Below, piece after piece: positions 49,692 to 64,000 of a stretch of 64,000 nt of DNA. Numbering within the stretch: position 1 is the stretch's first letter; each line of letters opens with the position of its first letter. This stretch comes from Azadirachta indica (taxonomy: Eukaryota > Streptophyta > Magnoliopsida > Sapindales > Meliaceae). Position numbers and translations under genes: made by a program. The stretch covers positions 2,042,648 to 2,106,647 of the forward strand of contig JAGQDM010000070.1 in NCBI GenBank assembly GCA_022749755.1. Reading direction: 5' to 3'. The notes below the pieces were generated by a model. That model had not been told where the DNA came from. It made no database searches and worked only from the letters and a program-made list of their open reading frames with translations.

Positions 49692-51740
49692 TTATCCAAC
49701 CGCTACAAGATCAACAATTCCATGAGCTTGGGCTTCTGTTGCTGACATAAAAACATCCCTTTCCATGTCTTCGGATACAACCCATAAGGGCTTGCCTGTT
49801 CTTTGTACATAAACCCTTGTAAGGATTTCGCGCAGTTTCAGTAGTTCTTCCGCTTCCAGGATAATTTCTCCTGTTTGTCCCTCAGAAAAACCGCCAATAG
49901 GTTGATGGATCATTACCCTGATGATATATTATAACATAATAAAAGGTTTCGCACGATTAGGCGGGGGGAAGAGATAAAGAATAAGAAAAAGATAGAATTG
50001 AACAACCGTACAGGCATTTTTTTCGCATTGCATACGGCTCGACAATGGAATGAACCTTTTTACCTTTTTTCAAAGAAAGAGAAAATATGGGGTCTATTAT
50101 ACCCAGATCGGTCAATGATCCAATTACCACCCTTCTTTTTTTTGGAGGAGTTCAAAAATACTATGATGGCCCCGTTGCTCTCTATATTTATTTCGTTTGT
50201 GATTCAGCAATCCCTTTGTTTTTTTTTTTTTTTTTTCAAAAAGCAAAAATAATCTTCTTTTTTGATTTTCGTACTTTTTCATAACATAAATATTGTTAAT
50301 AACCTTCCGGTGTGAAAAAGTTTGTGACGCTGCAATAGGCCTACGGTAGGTAAGATAAACTCGGAATACCCCCCTTTTATCTCATACTACTCCTTCGATA
50401 CATAATCGAATATTTAGAAAAAAAAAAAAAAAAAACTAACAATTTTCATATCGAATTCGAAGTGCCATGCTATTATTACTTAATATTAATAATTCATATT
50501 AGAAGGCATAGTCTTCTTTTTTCTCTCAAATAAAAAAAAAACTCATTGGCGCCAAGCGTGAGGGAATGCTAAACGTTTGGTAATTTCTCCCCCGACCAGG
50601 AGAAAAAACCCCATTGAGGCGGCCAATCCCATGCATATTGTCTGTACATCTGGTCGCACAAATTGCATAGTATCATAAACAGCTATTCCGGGTATTACCC
50701 ACCCGCCAGGAGAGTTTATAAACAAATACAAATCCTTGGTCTCATTCTCTATACTAAGATATACCATAAGACCAATAAGTTGATTCGAGATCTCGCTATC
50801 AACCATTTGGCCTAAAAAAAGTAATCTTTCTCGATAAAGTCGGTTGATTAGGATCAAATTGTATCCCTTCGTAGCCGTACAGGCACCTTTTGATGCATAC
50901 GGTTCACCAAAACTTGCGAAAAAAAAATCAATGTGTAGCTCCTTTTCTTTTTTCCTAGCGCTATCGAAGGGGTTTTTCTTCCATTTTTCAAGAACGATGA
51001 GTTTGACCGGTTTTCCTATACCTATAAGATGCTAATCTAAAAAAAAAAAGCAATTCACTAATCTTTCATTGATGTATTTTTTCATCGAGATCCAATCCAA
51101 AAATCACGATGTCATTTTCTTGTTCCTGAATGGGTTTCTTCCATTTTTTTTAGGTTTATGCTCTAAGGATCTGCCCGATTTTGATTTGCACATATAGGAC
51201 AAATGACCCCCAATACTACGTCTCTTTTTTGCTATGACTTTGCTCCTTTTTTTTTGAATTCATTTCTTTCATGTCTTCCGCTAAATATTCGACATATTCA
51301 TCATACTTATTATTCCATTGATTAACAGTTATTCCATAACTCCTATTTCGAATCAATTTCTAAATGGAATCGTTTATGATATCTATGATCTAAGTAATAT
51401 ATATATATATATATCCCCCAATTGGGTTTTTCTAAACGGAGCCTGGATACCTCATTTTATTGGTCCAGCCAAGACAACCATAAAATTTGGTTATTACTAA
51501 TATGTTTCTGGATACCTCCGCACAAAAAGGATCTAATTGCATTTCATTGCACTTCACGCTACAAATTTTTGATAATTCAATCAATTTTTTTGGGCGAAAC
51601 CGAGGCTATCTCGATCGGGGGAGAGAATGGGGAAATCCCATATGACCCAATAGATCTGACAAGTCGCACTATACGTCAACCCAAGATGCATTCTTTTCTC
51701 CGGGACTTCGAAAAGGTACTTTTGGAACACCAATAGGCAT
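49692..51740 (-). CDS. clpP: clpP with two introns (copy B')
   Basis: Exons at 51670-51740, 50555-50846 and 49692-49919 have the same sizes as in copy B and again give an unbroken 196-residue product with Ser101, His126 and Asp176. Intron lengths differ slightly between the copies through homopolymers, while all three exons keep their frame. Confidence 0.88.
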
Positions 51741-52125
51741 CAAATGAAAGAAAAAAAAAGTACTCTAGTTCACTTTGATGTGGAAGCGTAATAATGGGCT
51801 TTTTGTCTTAATAATATTGGCCTTTATCATATTTTATACATAGATTGAATAAGGTCAGAATATGGATGCATCCGCCCATAGAAAAGAGAATCAACCCCCA
51901 TTGCGTATTGGTACTTATCGAGTATAGAATAGATTTGCTTCTCTTTTTTCCTACGAACCGAACTCTTCCATTATTACTAAAAGATATTACTAAAAGAATA
52001 GAACTTTAATTCATCCTTTTTTCGAGATAATCCACTGAAAAAACGGAGGATATATAGCAGAGTTTTTTTTTTTTTAATGCAATAAAGTTACATAGTGTCT
52101 ATTTTTTGTTATTTTTTGTTAATAA

Positions 52126-53695
<1,570 letters not shown>

Positions 53696-53894
53696 AGAAA
53701 AAACATTTATCCAAAAGATTTATTCATTACTACTACATAAAGCACTACATTACATAAACAACCACATATGCCTTTCCTATCGCTTTAAAAGCATTATGCT
53801 AACTACATTAATTATTTAAAAAAACATAAAGAAGTCAAAGGATAGGCCAACACAAGTAGACAGAAGATAAAGTCACTACTTTTATGAATTTCTT

Positions 53895-54157
53895 CTAGTG
53901 GTTTTCCCGGTCACCGAGGGTGACAGCCCGCACAATGAGTGCTTGCTGCTCCTCCTGCAGCACTTGCAGCCTCCTCTGCTTTTCCCTTATGTTCTCTCTG
54001 GCAGCGCCAATGCGTTCTTCTGCCTCTGCAGGATCTCTTGCTCTAACATTTCTCAAAAAGAGGTTTAGCGCTCTACGACGCTCTTGAATTTCATTTTGCA
54101 GTTGCCCCATTTCGGCAGCAATTGCTAAAGCCTGTTTGTAACAGCCATAGCCATACG
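53895..54157 (-). pseudogene. Coiled-coil ORF, N-terminal frameshift (third copy)
   Basis: The same coiled-coil protein as 337-597, but one base is lost near 54126, so MAVTNRLS is out of frame with the rest and the frame opens upstream instead (MARFLYHSINGG...). The body of the coiled coil is unchanged. Confidence 0.4.
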
Positions 54158-54210
54158 TGCTATTACTCAATTTCTTTGATTTGAATTTGATGAAGACACT
54201 TATCGAGCCT

Positions 54211-54770
54211 CCATTTATAGAGTGGTAGAGGAATCTCGCCATGCGTCACGAATTAGATGGCAGGCACAATTCTTACTAGTTCTCCGCACTACTTTTCTGC
54301 AGTTGAAGACTATCATGCCTTTTTAATGAAAAAAAACTGGCTGGCTCTGGCTACCTTGCGGAGCAAACAAAATCTCCCCAAATCACACTGCCTGTATGAA
54401 CAAACAAACTTTGCAAAACCAGCTTACGTAGAAAAGATTCCATGCCAATAGACTCGTGACATCCATGTACTGAGTCGTCAAATGAGCCACGTTAAGAAAG
54501 CCCAAGCTTATACGCATTGGCCCACAGGGTGTCCCAAGAGGGCCCGAATGAAAGACCCAAGCAACCATGAACCATCAAAGAAAGTCCTACAAATTCAGAC
54601 TTGGGCCTGTCAAGCCTGCTGCTTTCCTCGATGGAAGCCCACAGAAGGGCCAAAACACAAGAAGCCTACCCCCATCATCAAAGCAAGCCCAAGCCCATGC
54701 AAGAAGGACCTCATTGTCATGGAAGCCCTTACCTTGTCTATTTACGTAGGTGAAAAAAGTAGAGTAGGGT
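54211..54770 (-). promoter_or_regulatory. TATA box and site II-rich promoter-like region (third copy)
   Basis: TATAAATGG at 54219-54211 and the TGGGCC/TGGGCT-rich upstream region, as in copy 1. Confidence 0.35.
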
Positions 54771-57700
54771 AGAAGATTGGGCTCTGCGTAGCAGATCGAC
54801 TAGACTAGGAAAGAAGTACGCATTGCTTACTTACTGTTTGAACGATCCTAGTTACTAGTAGCTAATAAAGTACCGAGTAGGGCGGTAAGGAGACGGGGGG
54901 AAGGGGCCTTTTGCGATTCATCAAGCTGTTCATATTCATAAGACCTATGAGACCGCGTTTTAACGGTTTATCCTTAAGAGATGAGGGCTACTTATTGGTG
55001 AGAACTTTGAAGGAAAGAATCTTAGTCCTAGGCCACAACAGCACCTCTTTCTCCCGAATCTCTTTCCTCAGCTTTCGAGCCCCTTTCTACACAATCTCTT
55101 GCTTGCTCGTCTTTTTTCAGCCAGCTTGGTTTGCTACTTAAATAAGTTACCAGAAGGGCTGCTTAAGGAAGAGGCCAAAAGGAAGGCTTCTTCACAAGGC
55201 ACCGTGACCCAAACTTTGAAATTGATGTGGCTGAGATTTGCCTGAAACAACCTATGGTCCGCAATCCTTTTTATCTTAGGCCAAGGGATGTTGAGGCTCA
55301 GGTATCACAGGCCGTAATCTAAAAAGTGATTACCCTCAACCCTTTTACCGTTCAAGAAGCAGAGTGAGCAGAGAAGTGATTGCTAATCCACGCGGAAAGG
55401 CTTGTTATTACGAATCATGTGCAAATGCAATCAGGCATTCCATAAGAGCCCATTCTCTGATAAAGAACCTTGCTTGCCTTACTAGCTCTCTTGTTATGAG
55501 CATGTCCCACTAGTGGATTCAGTCCCTTCCTTATAGCCTTGCTGTCCAATCTTTTCTACAATCCTTTCTTTCTTCTGGGCATCAATCCCATGTGAGCAAA
55601 AAGGCATTTGCTTTGTCCAATTCCTCCTCCCCTACTCTATTCCTCAACAAGTCCCACAGGGCATTCTTCCACTGGCCATTTGAAAGATGAATCTCTACCT
55701 TTTTCATAAAATAAGTAAGGTGCCCTAGCCCATCCTCCCGTGCTTTTATTTCGGATGCTCATTCTCGGTCAGATTAACATCTCCTCTCCAGCAGCGACAC
55801 CCTAGCCTTCTCATAGAAGAAGACGTTTTTTTTTAATAGATGTAAGCCCCACTGGTTTAGAAGGACATTTGTCCCCAGACGGGGGATCTTACTATACCAC
55901 AAAAGAGGAAAATCGCAGAACTCTTAACGAACAAAGAGTAGTCGCTCCTTTCCTGCGACGGGATAAAGAAGCTACTCCACGGAACACAAGCTGAATGTAA
56001 GTCAAAAGTCAAAGTGTCGGTGTCTGGAAAGAGCAAAGATTCTTGTTCTCTTAAGCGAGTGAAGGTGCGAAGCATAGAACGGTATAAGAATAACCAAGGA
56101 CTCTCTTTCTCAAAGGCATGTTAGTCAAGATCAAGATAGACACAGAGCGATTTCTAACATCATCGTCAATAAGCCTTGCATGAAAGTAGAACTGTTCTCC
56201 CTAGCCTAGAATGATAATATAAAGACAGGGTGAATGGATCTCAAGATTCAATCGAAAAGCAACGATATTTTGTAAGCAAGCTAGGTCGATTACCGGAAGT
56301 GAAGGTGCGAAGCGCCGCAATCCATTGAAGAAGAAAGGTGATTTATCAATGAATAAGCATAAGAAAGGAGAAAGCCGAAAGAATAAGTTCAGTTCAGGAA
56401 ATACGGAGTATCGAACGGGTGTTATGGAATATCTCACTTCAGGTGGGCAAGGTAAGTCAAGTTCAGTTTAGCGAAGTTAACCAATAGTACTCAATCTATC
56501 TAGTAGTGAATCGGAAACCCTTCCTCTCTCAAGTCAAGGGTACGAAGTAGAAAGGCAACGGTACGGTCCACCAAAGATCAATTAGCTAGGCTGTTCCCAA
56601 AGGAAATAGTTCTCTGTTCGCGATTCTTAGAAGCTGTTCCCACTACTGGAAGCAAATCCGTAATTCAAGTAGTTTCCTCGTCGGTAAGCTCTACTCGGGC
56701 AAGCAAGTAGGCGTCTCCTAAATTCAGCTTTGCAAGTCTTAAAACTCCCATTCACTCATAGATAGAAATTCACTCAACGAAAGGAAGTAAGACTATGGGT
56801 TTCTTATTGCCCACTGGAACTTGACTCACTTTTCTCAGATTTGGTTTCTGCCCCGGCGGGAAACGAAGCAACCTTTATCCGTGGGTCAGATCCATTCCTA
56901 GGCATTTCTAATGACGGATTAGTTCAGTGTGCGAGTGAGCTAGAACGAACCGGAAAGGAATATAGGAAAGCTTGCTTAGGAGTTAACGGACGAGAGGTCA
57001 AAGAAATGTGAATAAGGAATTCGATCTCAGGGTGGCTTAGGAAAGATCCTTGCCGAATCGAAGCGAAGGGATAATGTAATTATGCTCAGTCGAACCGATA
57101 ATGGAGTGAAAGGGAGTACGCACCCTCTAAGTAGGAGAATTGAAAGAATAGGACGCAGTATGAAATACTGGCCCTGTCCCTGGTGCAGGTGAATGATAAA
57201 TTTCGTTATCTAACGATAGGGTTGCAGCGCATAAACTCATTTGAGAAGGACTCATGTATGAAAGAGGGAGGCAATTCACACTCACCTAAACTAGCATAGA
57301 ATCCATAAATGAAGTTCAAAAGTCGAAATTCCAATTCCCATAGGTAGAACCATTCAAGCCAGCAGATCCACCGGCGGATCCTTTTCTAGTTGTTTCTTCC
57401 ATTGAGCATGCATGGGTTTCATCTTTCTTTTAGCTATCTCTGAGGAATGCCAGTACTGGAATGTAAGACAATAATGTAGGTGGTGATCGCCGCGCGTCCT
57501 TCCGATGCTCCGTGACAACGGCGGTGTCCCGAAACAAAGCAAAGGGGCCACCCAGAAAAAAACGCTAGGGCAGGGCCGTCTCCCGGCGGGGACGCCGGGA
57601 TATGGGCCGTTTTCCCGCGGCAAGTCGTCACCGAAAAGAGGGGCCGGTCGTCGTGCCGGGGTATCCTGATCCGGATGCCACGAAAATTTAGGGAAGCCTT

Positions 57701-58301
57701 TTTCTTAAAAGACCGGTGAGAAACCTATCTACAGGACGACTTTCGGGGGAACATCTTTCTGTTTCATATTGAGTCTTCAGAGGTGCGGCCACTTGGTGTC
57801 GGATCAGCTCGACAGGTCACTCAATAGTCTTTCGCGGAGTACCCCTGTTTTAGTGAACCCTGGGAGTTGTCGGCGGCTCGACGATCTGTATTCCAAAGGT
57901 TTACCGAGGTGAAGCTTTTGGCAGGTATTCTGTTATTTGTAGGTTTATCTATTTTAGGCTCTTCCGAGGGCCCTTGTTTGAGGTGAGGTTCTATAGTTTG
58001 ATGGTTATCTCTGTCTTTCCTTCCTTCCGTTCAGGGGCACTCTAAAGGCTTTGCAACCTTCAGAGCTGGTTGACAGCGGTCTAGTCAGTCCCTCTCGCTC
58101 TTCTCTTTGATAGACATTTTTTGGTTCTCGGTCTCTCATCCGACGAACAACTTTAGGTCCTTATTTTGTTTTGTGTCTTATCCTTCCTTGCGGATTCCCG
58201 GTTTCTGAAGGAGTAGCGGCCTGTTAGCTTGAGAGTGAGTATGGGCCTACTGAACTTCAAAAATAGCGACCTTAAATAAGTGATTTATTGGGGACTTCGG
58301 T

Positions 58302-58538
58302 ATGCTCCGCGCTGATATTTCGTCCTACAATCGCAGTTTCAATAAGTGGGCGGTCTATGCTATGAGTGAAAGCGAAAGAAAGAGCGCTTTTGCTAGTGCT
58401 CATCTGGTCGTCCTCAAAAAGGGCCAAACCATGGCCAATTTTTGGGGTTTCAAAACTTCCCACTTTCACTCATACGATCTTTTTTGTGTTTTTGCGCAAT
58501 GCGAAAGAAATTCGGCTTTATCAGCCAGCTCGGAATAA
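58302..58538 (+). CDS. Unidentified 78-aa ORF (third copy)
   Basis: The same as 4743-4979, including the early stop after SASSE. The agreement of two copies favours the short version over the 179-codon version at 31023-31562. Function unknown. Confidence 0.2.
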   Translation: MLRADISSYNRSFNKWAVYAMSESERKSAFASAHLVVLKKGQTMANFWGFKTSHFHSYDLFCVFAQCERNSALSASSE

Positions 58539-60195
58539 CGTTGGAAGGTGCCCCTCTCAATTTGGAGAGTATTCTATTCTACCTATTCCGAAAAAGGAAT
58601 CCCCGATGAGAGCCAATTGGCGAAATAATCTGGAGAATTCAAAAAAAAAAAAAAATGAACCTAGAAGTTTGTAGCCAGTTTCCTACTGTTGCATTCCTTC
58701 CCGTTTTCGGGAGTGCTTCGAAAGCCCTCCCTTCCTCCCACAGTACTTATTACAAGACTTTGGTAGAATGTGGGCTAATGCTCGCCGAATATCTTTTCTC
58801 ATTTTTTTTTTTTTTGTTTCGCTTTCCTTTTTCTTAATTTAAAAAAAGGCGAGGTCCCTGTAGTTTTTCAGCCGTAGTTTGCAGGCTGCCGGATAAAGAC
58901 AACTCTGCAATCCCCTTATCAAGCAAGGCCTGATTCTCTTCCAATCCGATTCCAGCATCCGGATAGATATGTGTGTGGAACAGAGCTCCTATAGACATAT
59001 ATAGACATAAAGGTTCTGGCTGGTCGGGCGGATAATGAGTCGCCAATCCACATTGGATCGATTGCTACTCTCGGAAAATTGAAAAAGGGTGCTGCTTCGA
59101 TGACAAGTACACAGGGATTACATGACTTTGATAGGTGCCGAGAATAAGGAACCACTTTCTATCAGATTAAGAAAGAGCATCCGAGAATTCATTACTCGTT
59201 GCAGCTACAGCCGTAGCCTATTCGTTAACTGGATCTCCTATCTCCACTTTTAGGGAAGGTTGTATTGAAGACACCACACTTATTCTTAAGAAAAGAGCAT
59301 ATGACTTCCTTTCCTTGTTGGAGAAGCCAATTGTCTTTTTAGACTACCCCCTTAACGCACCAATGAATGGCTAAGAAGGGTACGTACCATAAGGTCTATT
59401 TCTCTTGGGAAAGAAGGACTAAAAGCCAACCCTGCTTTAGGAAAAGATGGAAGAGAAGAGGCTACGGGAACTGGTGAAGAAAGCTCCAAGCCGGTATATA
59501 GCTTAGCTCGTCCCATATTAACAGTAGACAAAACAGGCATTTCCAGAGGTCTTTGAAAACATGTTCTTATTTCTTTGTATGCGCAGATTAAGGCCCACGT
59601 AGAGTAGTTGTATGATCGCACGGCGTCCCTCAAACGGTAGAAGCTTTGTTACTCACTTTTTATGTAAGGGGAGAACTATAGAGGGGAGGAAAGAGAATAG
59701 TTGTTCGTTTACTGCACCCGGGTCTGTATATTCAGGATTTTCTTAACCAAGAGCTAGCTTATGGATCAGATATCGATATCGGAAGATCAGGCCCATCACT
59801 TCTTCTTGACTTCGATGATTTGCCTGCAGGAGGATCATCGAAGGTTGGAGAAAGAGATAGAAAGCTGACTAGAGTAGGGGGTAGAGGGGCTGTGTATATC
59901 TATTCTAATTGGGGGGATAGCTCGACTCGACAAATGGGAGAGAGATCAAATCGCGCGGTAGAGGGGGGGCCCCCCCATCATCTAGATTCAAAGTCAAGGT
60001 GTTGTTCGGATATTGATCGTAGCAAGCGTCACTTCCTTCATTGGATGGGTTCAGGCTTACTTGTCTCGCTCTCATATTGGAAGGCTAGGTTTGGAACCTT
60101 CTAGGAACTAAATAGCTAGAAAGATCTCTTCTGAAGTTTTCTGAAGTTTCTAAGGGCCCTAAACCAAAGCTTTGATCGCTGTGCTTCCCCCTTAT

Positions 60196-60430
60196 TGTTA
60201 GTCCTCTTACGATACACCACTTCGAATGGTTACTTCCTTAACATAGGCCGATTCACATCGTTTTTATAGGCAAACTCTGCAGTTGGAAGAATTTATTCCC
60301 ACTTGTTCGGTCTCCCTTGCACTAAGCTCCTCAGCAAGTCTTCCAGTAAACCGACGCCTGGAGTCTGGCCGTCCTGAGTGATAAGCACTGCTAAACCTCA
60401 GTTCAGTGCCTAATTTCTTCCGTAGCACCC
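60196..60430 (-). mobile_element. Decayed Ty3/Gypsy integrase fragment (third copy)
   Basis: The same broken frames as 6630-6865. Just beyond it, near 60139, this copy has a TTCTGAAGTTTTCTGAAG duplication and a short deletion not seen in the other two. Confidence 0.8.
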
Positions 60431-60508
60431 TCTATTAGAGGGCAGACTGGTGTCTTGATCGGGCTCCATGCTCCCCTTTCGTCATAAGGCGTGGTTTCTC
60501 ACCACCTA

Positions 60509-60794
60509 ATGATGATCAAATCACGATCATGGGGTAGCCCGGTTCTAATTCCATATGCAGATTCTAATTTCAAGAAAGACCCCGAAGCTTATTTAGTTTC
60601 AGATGATGCAGAGCCAATTCGAATTCCGGATCCAATCCCATCTCCTCCTGAGCTATCCTATAACTTCTGAAAATGTAGAATTTGCCCTTTCTTCTTTAAT
60701 AAGGCGAGATGGAGACCCTGATTTGGACCCTAGTGATCGAGCTTATGATTGTAAAGAACGCGGAGCCATAGTCAAACGATCCAAACCAGGTTGA
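60509..60794 (+). pseudogene. Split open frame of unknown identity (third copy)
   Basis: The same two half-frames as 6947-7230. Here CTCCTC is present where copy 1 has CTC, and two bases are missing after GAGCTAT, so the break is differently spaced. Confidence 0.35.
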
Positions 60795-63700
60795 GAGCGT
60801 CGAAGCTTATCCACCTGAAGTGAAGCACTCACTTCTACTCCTGTCCTGCTGTGGAAGCAGTGGCCGGAAGCTTCACTGTGCTGTGGAGGCAGGCGGTCTG
60901 ATGGAGCTGATTAGATCCACAACCGAGATAGAGCCATCCCTGGAACCCAGGTTTGAATCCTGAGACTGGCCCACAAGAATCCATCTCAGGATTAGAACCT
61001 GCAATACAAAGACTAACCATGGAGGTTACTGAAGCTGCTGAATCGACCTCTGAGAAGGAAGAAGAACAAGAGCTACTGCGGTTGAGGAACAAGCCGTCGT
61101 GGCTGCACCTGTCAAGTTACACGATCTTTCTGTTTGCCTGCTTTGATTAGGCTTGATTCCCGAGCGCTCTTTTTAAATGCTCTGGTGGAGCTGGAGAAGC
61201 AAGACTAGCCCTTATTAGTAATTAGTAAAGCTTCGGCCTTCTAATCGACATCTTTTGATCGTTTTACTGTCATAATGGGGAAGATCCACTACACTGGCCC
61301 GAGAAGGAGTGTAAACGGTCACTCTATCACTATAAGGTATCAATGGACACTATTTTCATTTATCAAAAAAAAAAAGTAGGGACCTAAGCACGAAGCTATT
61401 ACACAATCAAAGCCTTTTTTATCTTTTGCGAACAGACGCACAAGATAACCTTTGATACACGCCACTAGCTGTTTAACCACTTTACCGAGAACAGTCAAAT
61501 CACACAACACAATTCATTGGCTTCTCCTCGTTGGAAGTCAAAAAACCCCACATGCTCTTTCCCATATCACCTATACGAATCCGAAGCTAACCCCTGCACC
61601 TGATTCATCCCCTTTTTTAATGGGTTTGCCTGCGAGTCTTTCTTTGAATTTATGATGGAGAGACGGGGAAGATAGTGAAACTTTTTTTTCCGGGCTGGCT
61701 CATTTGAAAAATCTGGGAAGCGACGACGAAGAAGCGATTGATTATTCCTAGAAAGCCGAAGCCAGTAAAAAACCAATTCGCGCATTAGCTTAGTTCCCAT
61801 CTCATAGAAAAATAATGGTGCGGGGTTCCTAAACAATAAAGGTAGAACAGAAGAGAGGAATCAATCACAGTTTGACGTGCCGAGGAAGATGAAAAGAATA
61901 GATGTGGTATACCGAAAAGGTAGAGGAGGCCTGTTGCCGAGACCCCGTCCTCTTGCAGAGGAGGCAAAGCACCGTAATTCAAATTCAGATCAAGTGCCAG
62001 AAGAAATGGTCGACTCTGAATCCGGATTGGTTTGAATCGAGAATGAAAGATTTTCTCTCCTCTCCCGGCGGCTTTTACTCATGGCTATAGCCAGTTGCTA
62101 AGATGATTCCCATTCAAGCATTCTCATTCAACGGCCTATCAATGCTGCTTCTTCTTCATTCCTTTCTTTCTTTTTACAAAAAAAAAATTGCAGGAAGTAA
62201 ACGAAGTCTTTCCTTCCGAAAGAAACTTATGAAGTCACGTCTTTCAGTACTGGGACTGAAGTCAAGTACTTTCGAGTTGCTCTTTGCCTAAAGCCCTCCT
62301 TCCGACTTAGAAATACCAACTATAAATAGCTTTAGCATCTCTTGATAAGGAAACGTCTTTCTAGAGCTAAGGGGAAGGTTTGGAACCCTAGTAGCAGAAT
62401 GGAATCAGTTTACCGGGCTTACTTTCATGCCAACACGAGTAGTTTAACTTATCACTACCTCGTAAGGGCGTTGAGAATTGTTTTTTTTTTTTTGCTTTTA
62501 TGGAACAATTGTTATAAAGTATGAAAATACCCTTTGCATAGTTTACGAATTCTGCTTAGTAGGGACCTAAACACAGGAATGGTTTTTCTCAGAGTCAGGC
62601 CACGCCTTATGACGAAAGGGGGAGAAAGGACGGGTCACCTGCCGATCTGTGATGTGAACAAAAAAAACATACCTGAAGAATGGGATACAGATTGACCGGC
62701 ACAAAAGCCATCTCTATCAATCTACGCTCATTGATGAGACGGCGACATAGAGAAGAAAGTATACCGTTTGTCACCCCCCTTGTCACAACAAAGTAAAGAA
62801 TAGATACAAACTTTGGAATTAGGTGGGATCGAGGATGGAATCGAATAGCGAATGCACTTGCGGTTAAGACAGGTCCTGCATCTCCTACCTAATGCAATTG
62901 ACCGACCCGGCATCTCTTTCGTTCAATAATGCCTTTGCTTCAAGACGCTATTTACCAATAAGAATAGGAGCGTAGCCACTACCTTTTTGAATTGAAGAAG
63001 CCGAAGGGGTGAACGAACGCTGCGGTAAGGAGCCGTAAGAAAGATGAGCGGAGCATTCCTTTCCTTCCGCCGGCCTTTCGTCTCGTAGGGGAGTAGATAG
63101 ACGTCCAATCCTGCAGCAGCTAGTTGCTCGGCCTTAGTCTTGGGCTGATCTCACACTTCAATCAACAACCCCTTCGTACTTCGATCCAATCAATCGATCG
63201 ATCTTCAGGCGGCTATATTTTGTTTGGGCCGGTAACTCAAAATCAAAAAAGAAAGTCCTCGCTTTCTCTTGAACAAGGAAAGGGCAGCATAGCATTAGCT
63301 TCAATTGAACAAGCTCAACCTTGATGAAAAAGAAAGGTGGTAGGCCGAAGAACCGTTGAACGCTTCCACTTGGCCACTGAAGAAGGCGAAGGCTGGGCGA
63401 GAGACTAGGCCAACTTACTGCTTACTGCCATGCCATGGTTTCACTTTAGGCTCCATAGACGGAAGTATTAGGGAGGGGAGGACACCACTCAGCACGTGGG
63501 GTTCAATGCCTAACAAAAACGGCCAAAAACATCAAAAAAAGAAAAAAAGAGATGTATGGCGGAGGGAAGGAGAGAAAGAACGCATGCATGGAGATATTCT
63601 GATTCTGTCTGTCGGAGGTTCGAGAATCTATGTTAGGACATCTAAGACTAAGGAAGAATTCGAGGAAGTCCCATTACTGAGAGAGAGAGAGAGAAGTGGT

Positions 63701-63816
63701 GATCTCGTCTTGCTTGCTGGGAGAAAGGAAGCTTCCGGACCACCACCTTTTCCAGCCAGATAGCGAGCGATCACTCAGCAATGAACACTAACTTCAAGCG
63801 GCCGGGAATGAGTACC

Positions 63817-63888
63817 TATCCCTTACGGGAATCGAACCCGTGTCTTCGACATGAAAAGACGATGTCCTAACCACTGGACGAAAGGGAC
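63817..63888 (-). tRNA. trnE-UUC: tRNA-Glu (UUC), third copy
   Basis: A third identical 72-nt trnE, 53567 bp from the first, which sets the period of the repeat unit. Confidence 0.96.
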
Positions 63889-64000
63889 CTTTAAGCCATT
63901 CTTCATATACCTCAGCTCCGAGAATATAAGTGGTTCGTTTTGTTTCTGTTTCTATACGCAATTCAAGATTTCGTTTGTGTTCATGTTGGCGATTTCTGAT
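63889..64000 (-). other. Charged open frame upstream of trnE (third copy, cut by window end)
   Basis: It contains the EVYEEWLKG and HKRNLELRIETE coding-like stretch as in the other copies. The window ends within it. Confidence 0.2.

Larger units (their letters stand above)
53696..63816. other. Block A, third copy, psbB junction to trnE
   Basis: This repeats 139-10249 in the same orientation. Apart from the features listed separately, no gene is recognised. Copy-specific indels include an extra GCT near 54617, loss of TAACG near 55627, an extra AAGATC near 56130, and a CTC gain near 60654. Confidence 0.85.

Noticed and set aside
51422..51736. 104-codon ORF
   Set aside because: Antisense of clpP intron 1 and exon 1.

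Overview
The window looks like flowering-plant mitochondrial DNA that carries a large plastid insertion. The mitochondrial-type part contains a native-type trnE(UUC), a plastid-like trnH(GUG), nuclear-type Ty3/Gypsy scraps, and long purine/pyrimidine-rich spacer with only short ORFs. The plastid part keeps the standard gene order petL-petG-trnW-trnP-psaJ-rpl33-rps18-rpl20-rps12(5' exon)-clpP-psbB. It is cut off inside the last codons of psbB and carries pseudogene lesions, so it reads as transferred DNA (an MTPT) rather than a working plastid genome. clpP keeps both group II introns, which argues against a grass. I cannot name the species.

The main feature is the layout. A half-unit of about 26.8 kb, made of an ~18 kb mitochondrial block (A) joined to an ~8.8 kb plastid block (B), is repeated in alternating orientation. 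Positions 1-17978 are A. A 308-bp single-copy stretch follows (17979-18286). Positions 18287 to ~36171 are A inverted, and ~36172-44940 are B. A 24-bp single-copy stretch follows (44941-44964). Positions 44965 to ~53695 are B inverted, and ~53696-64000 are A again, up to the level of trnE. The window therefore holds two giant palindromes centred near 18132.5 and 44952.5, with a repeat period near 53.6 kb. This could be a molecule with two inverted repeats and tiny single-copy regions, a hairpin-ended linear element seen as a concatemer, or a fold-back or assembly artefact. The sequence alone does not decide.

The copies differ almost only by small insertions and deletions (homopolymers, 2-9 bp tandem changes), plus one 139-bp deletion near the left edge. 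That is more like uncorrected long-read sequence than like long independent evolution, so copy-specific frameshifts should be read with caution. Lesions shared by all copies are more likely real: an internal stop in rpl33, a lost psaJ start, an insertion in psbB, a mismatched T-stem in trnP.

In block A the supported genes are only trnE and trnH. It also contains remnants of a Ty3/Gypsy integrase and RNase H, a decayed open frame of unknown identity, and, beside the plastid junction, a compact cassette that looks like a nuclear transcription unit (site II-type promoter, TATA box, coiled-coil ORF, AATAAA). In block B, clpP (catalytic triad kept), petG, petL, trnW and one copy of rps18 are still intact. 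psbB, psaJ, rpl33 and rpl20 are broken. No complete protein gene native to plant mitochondria was recognised.
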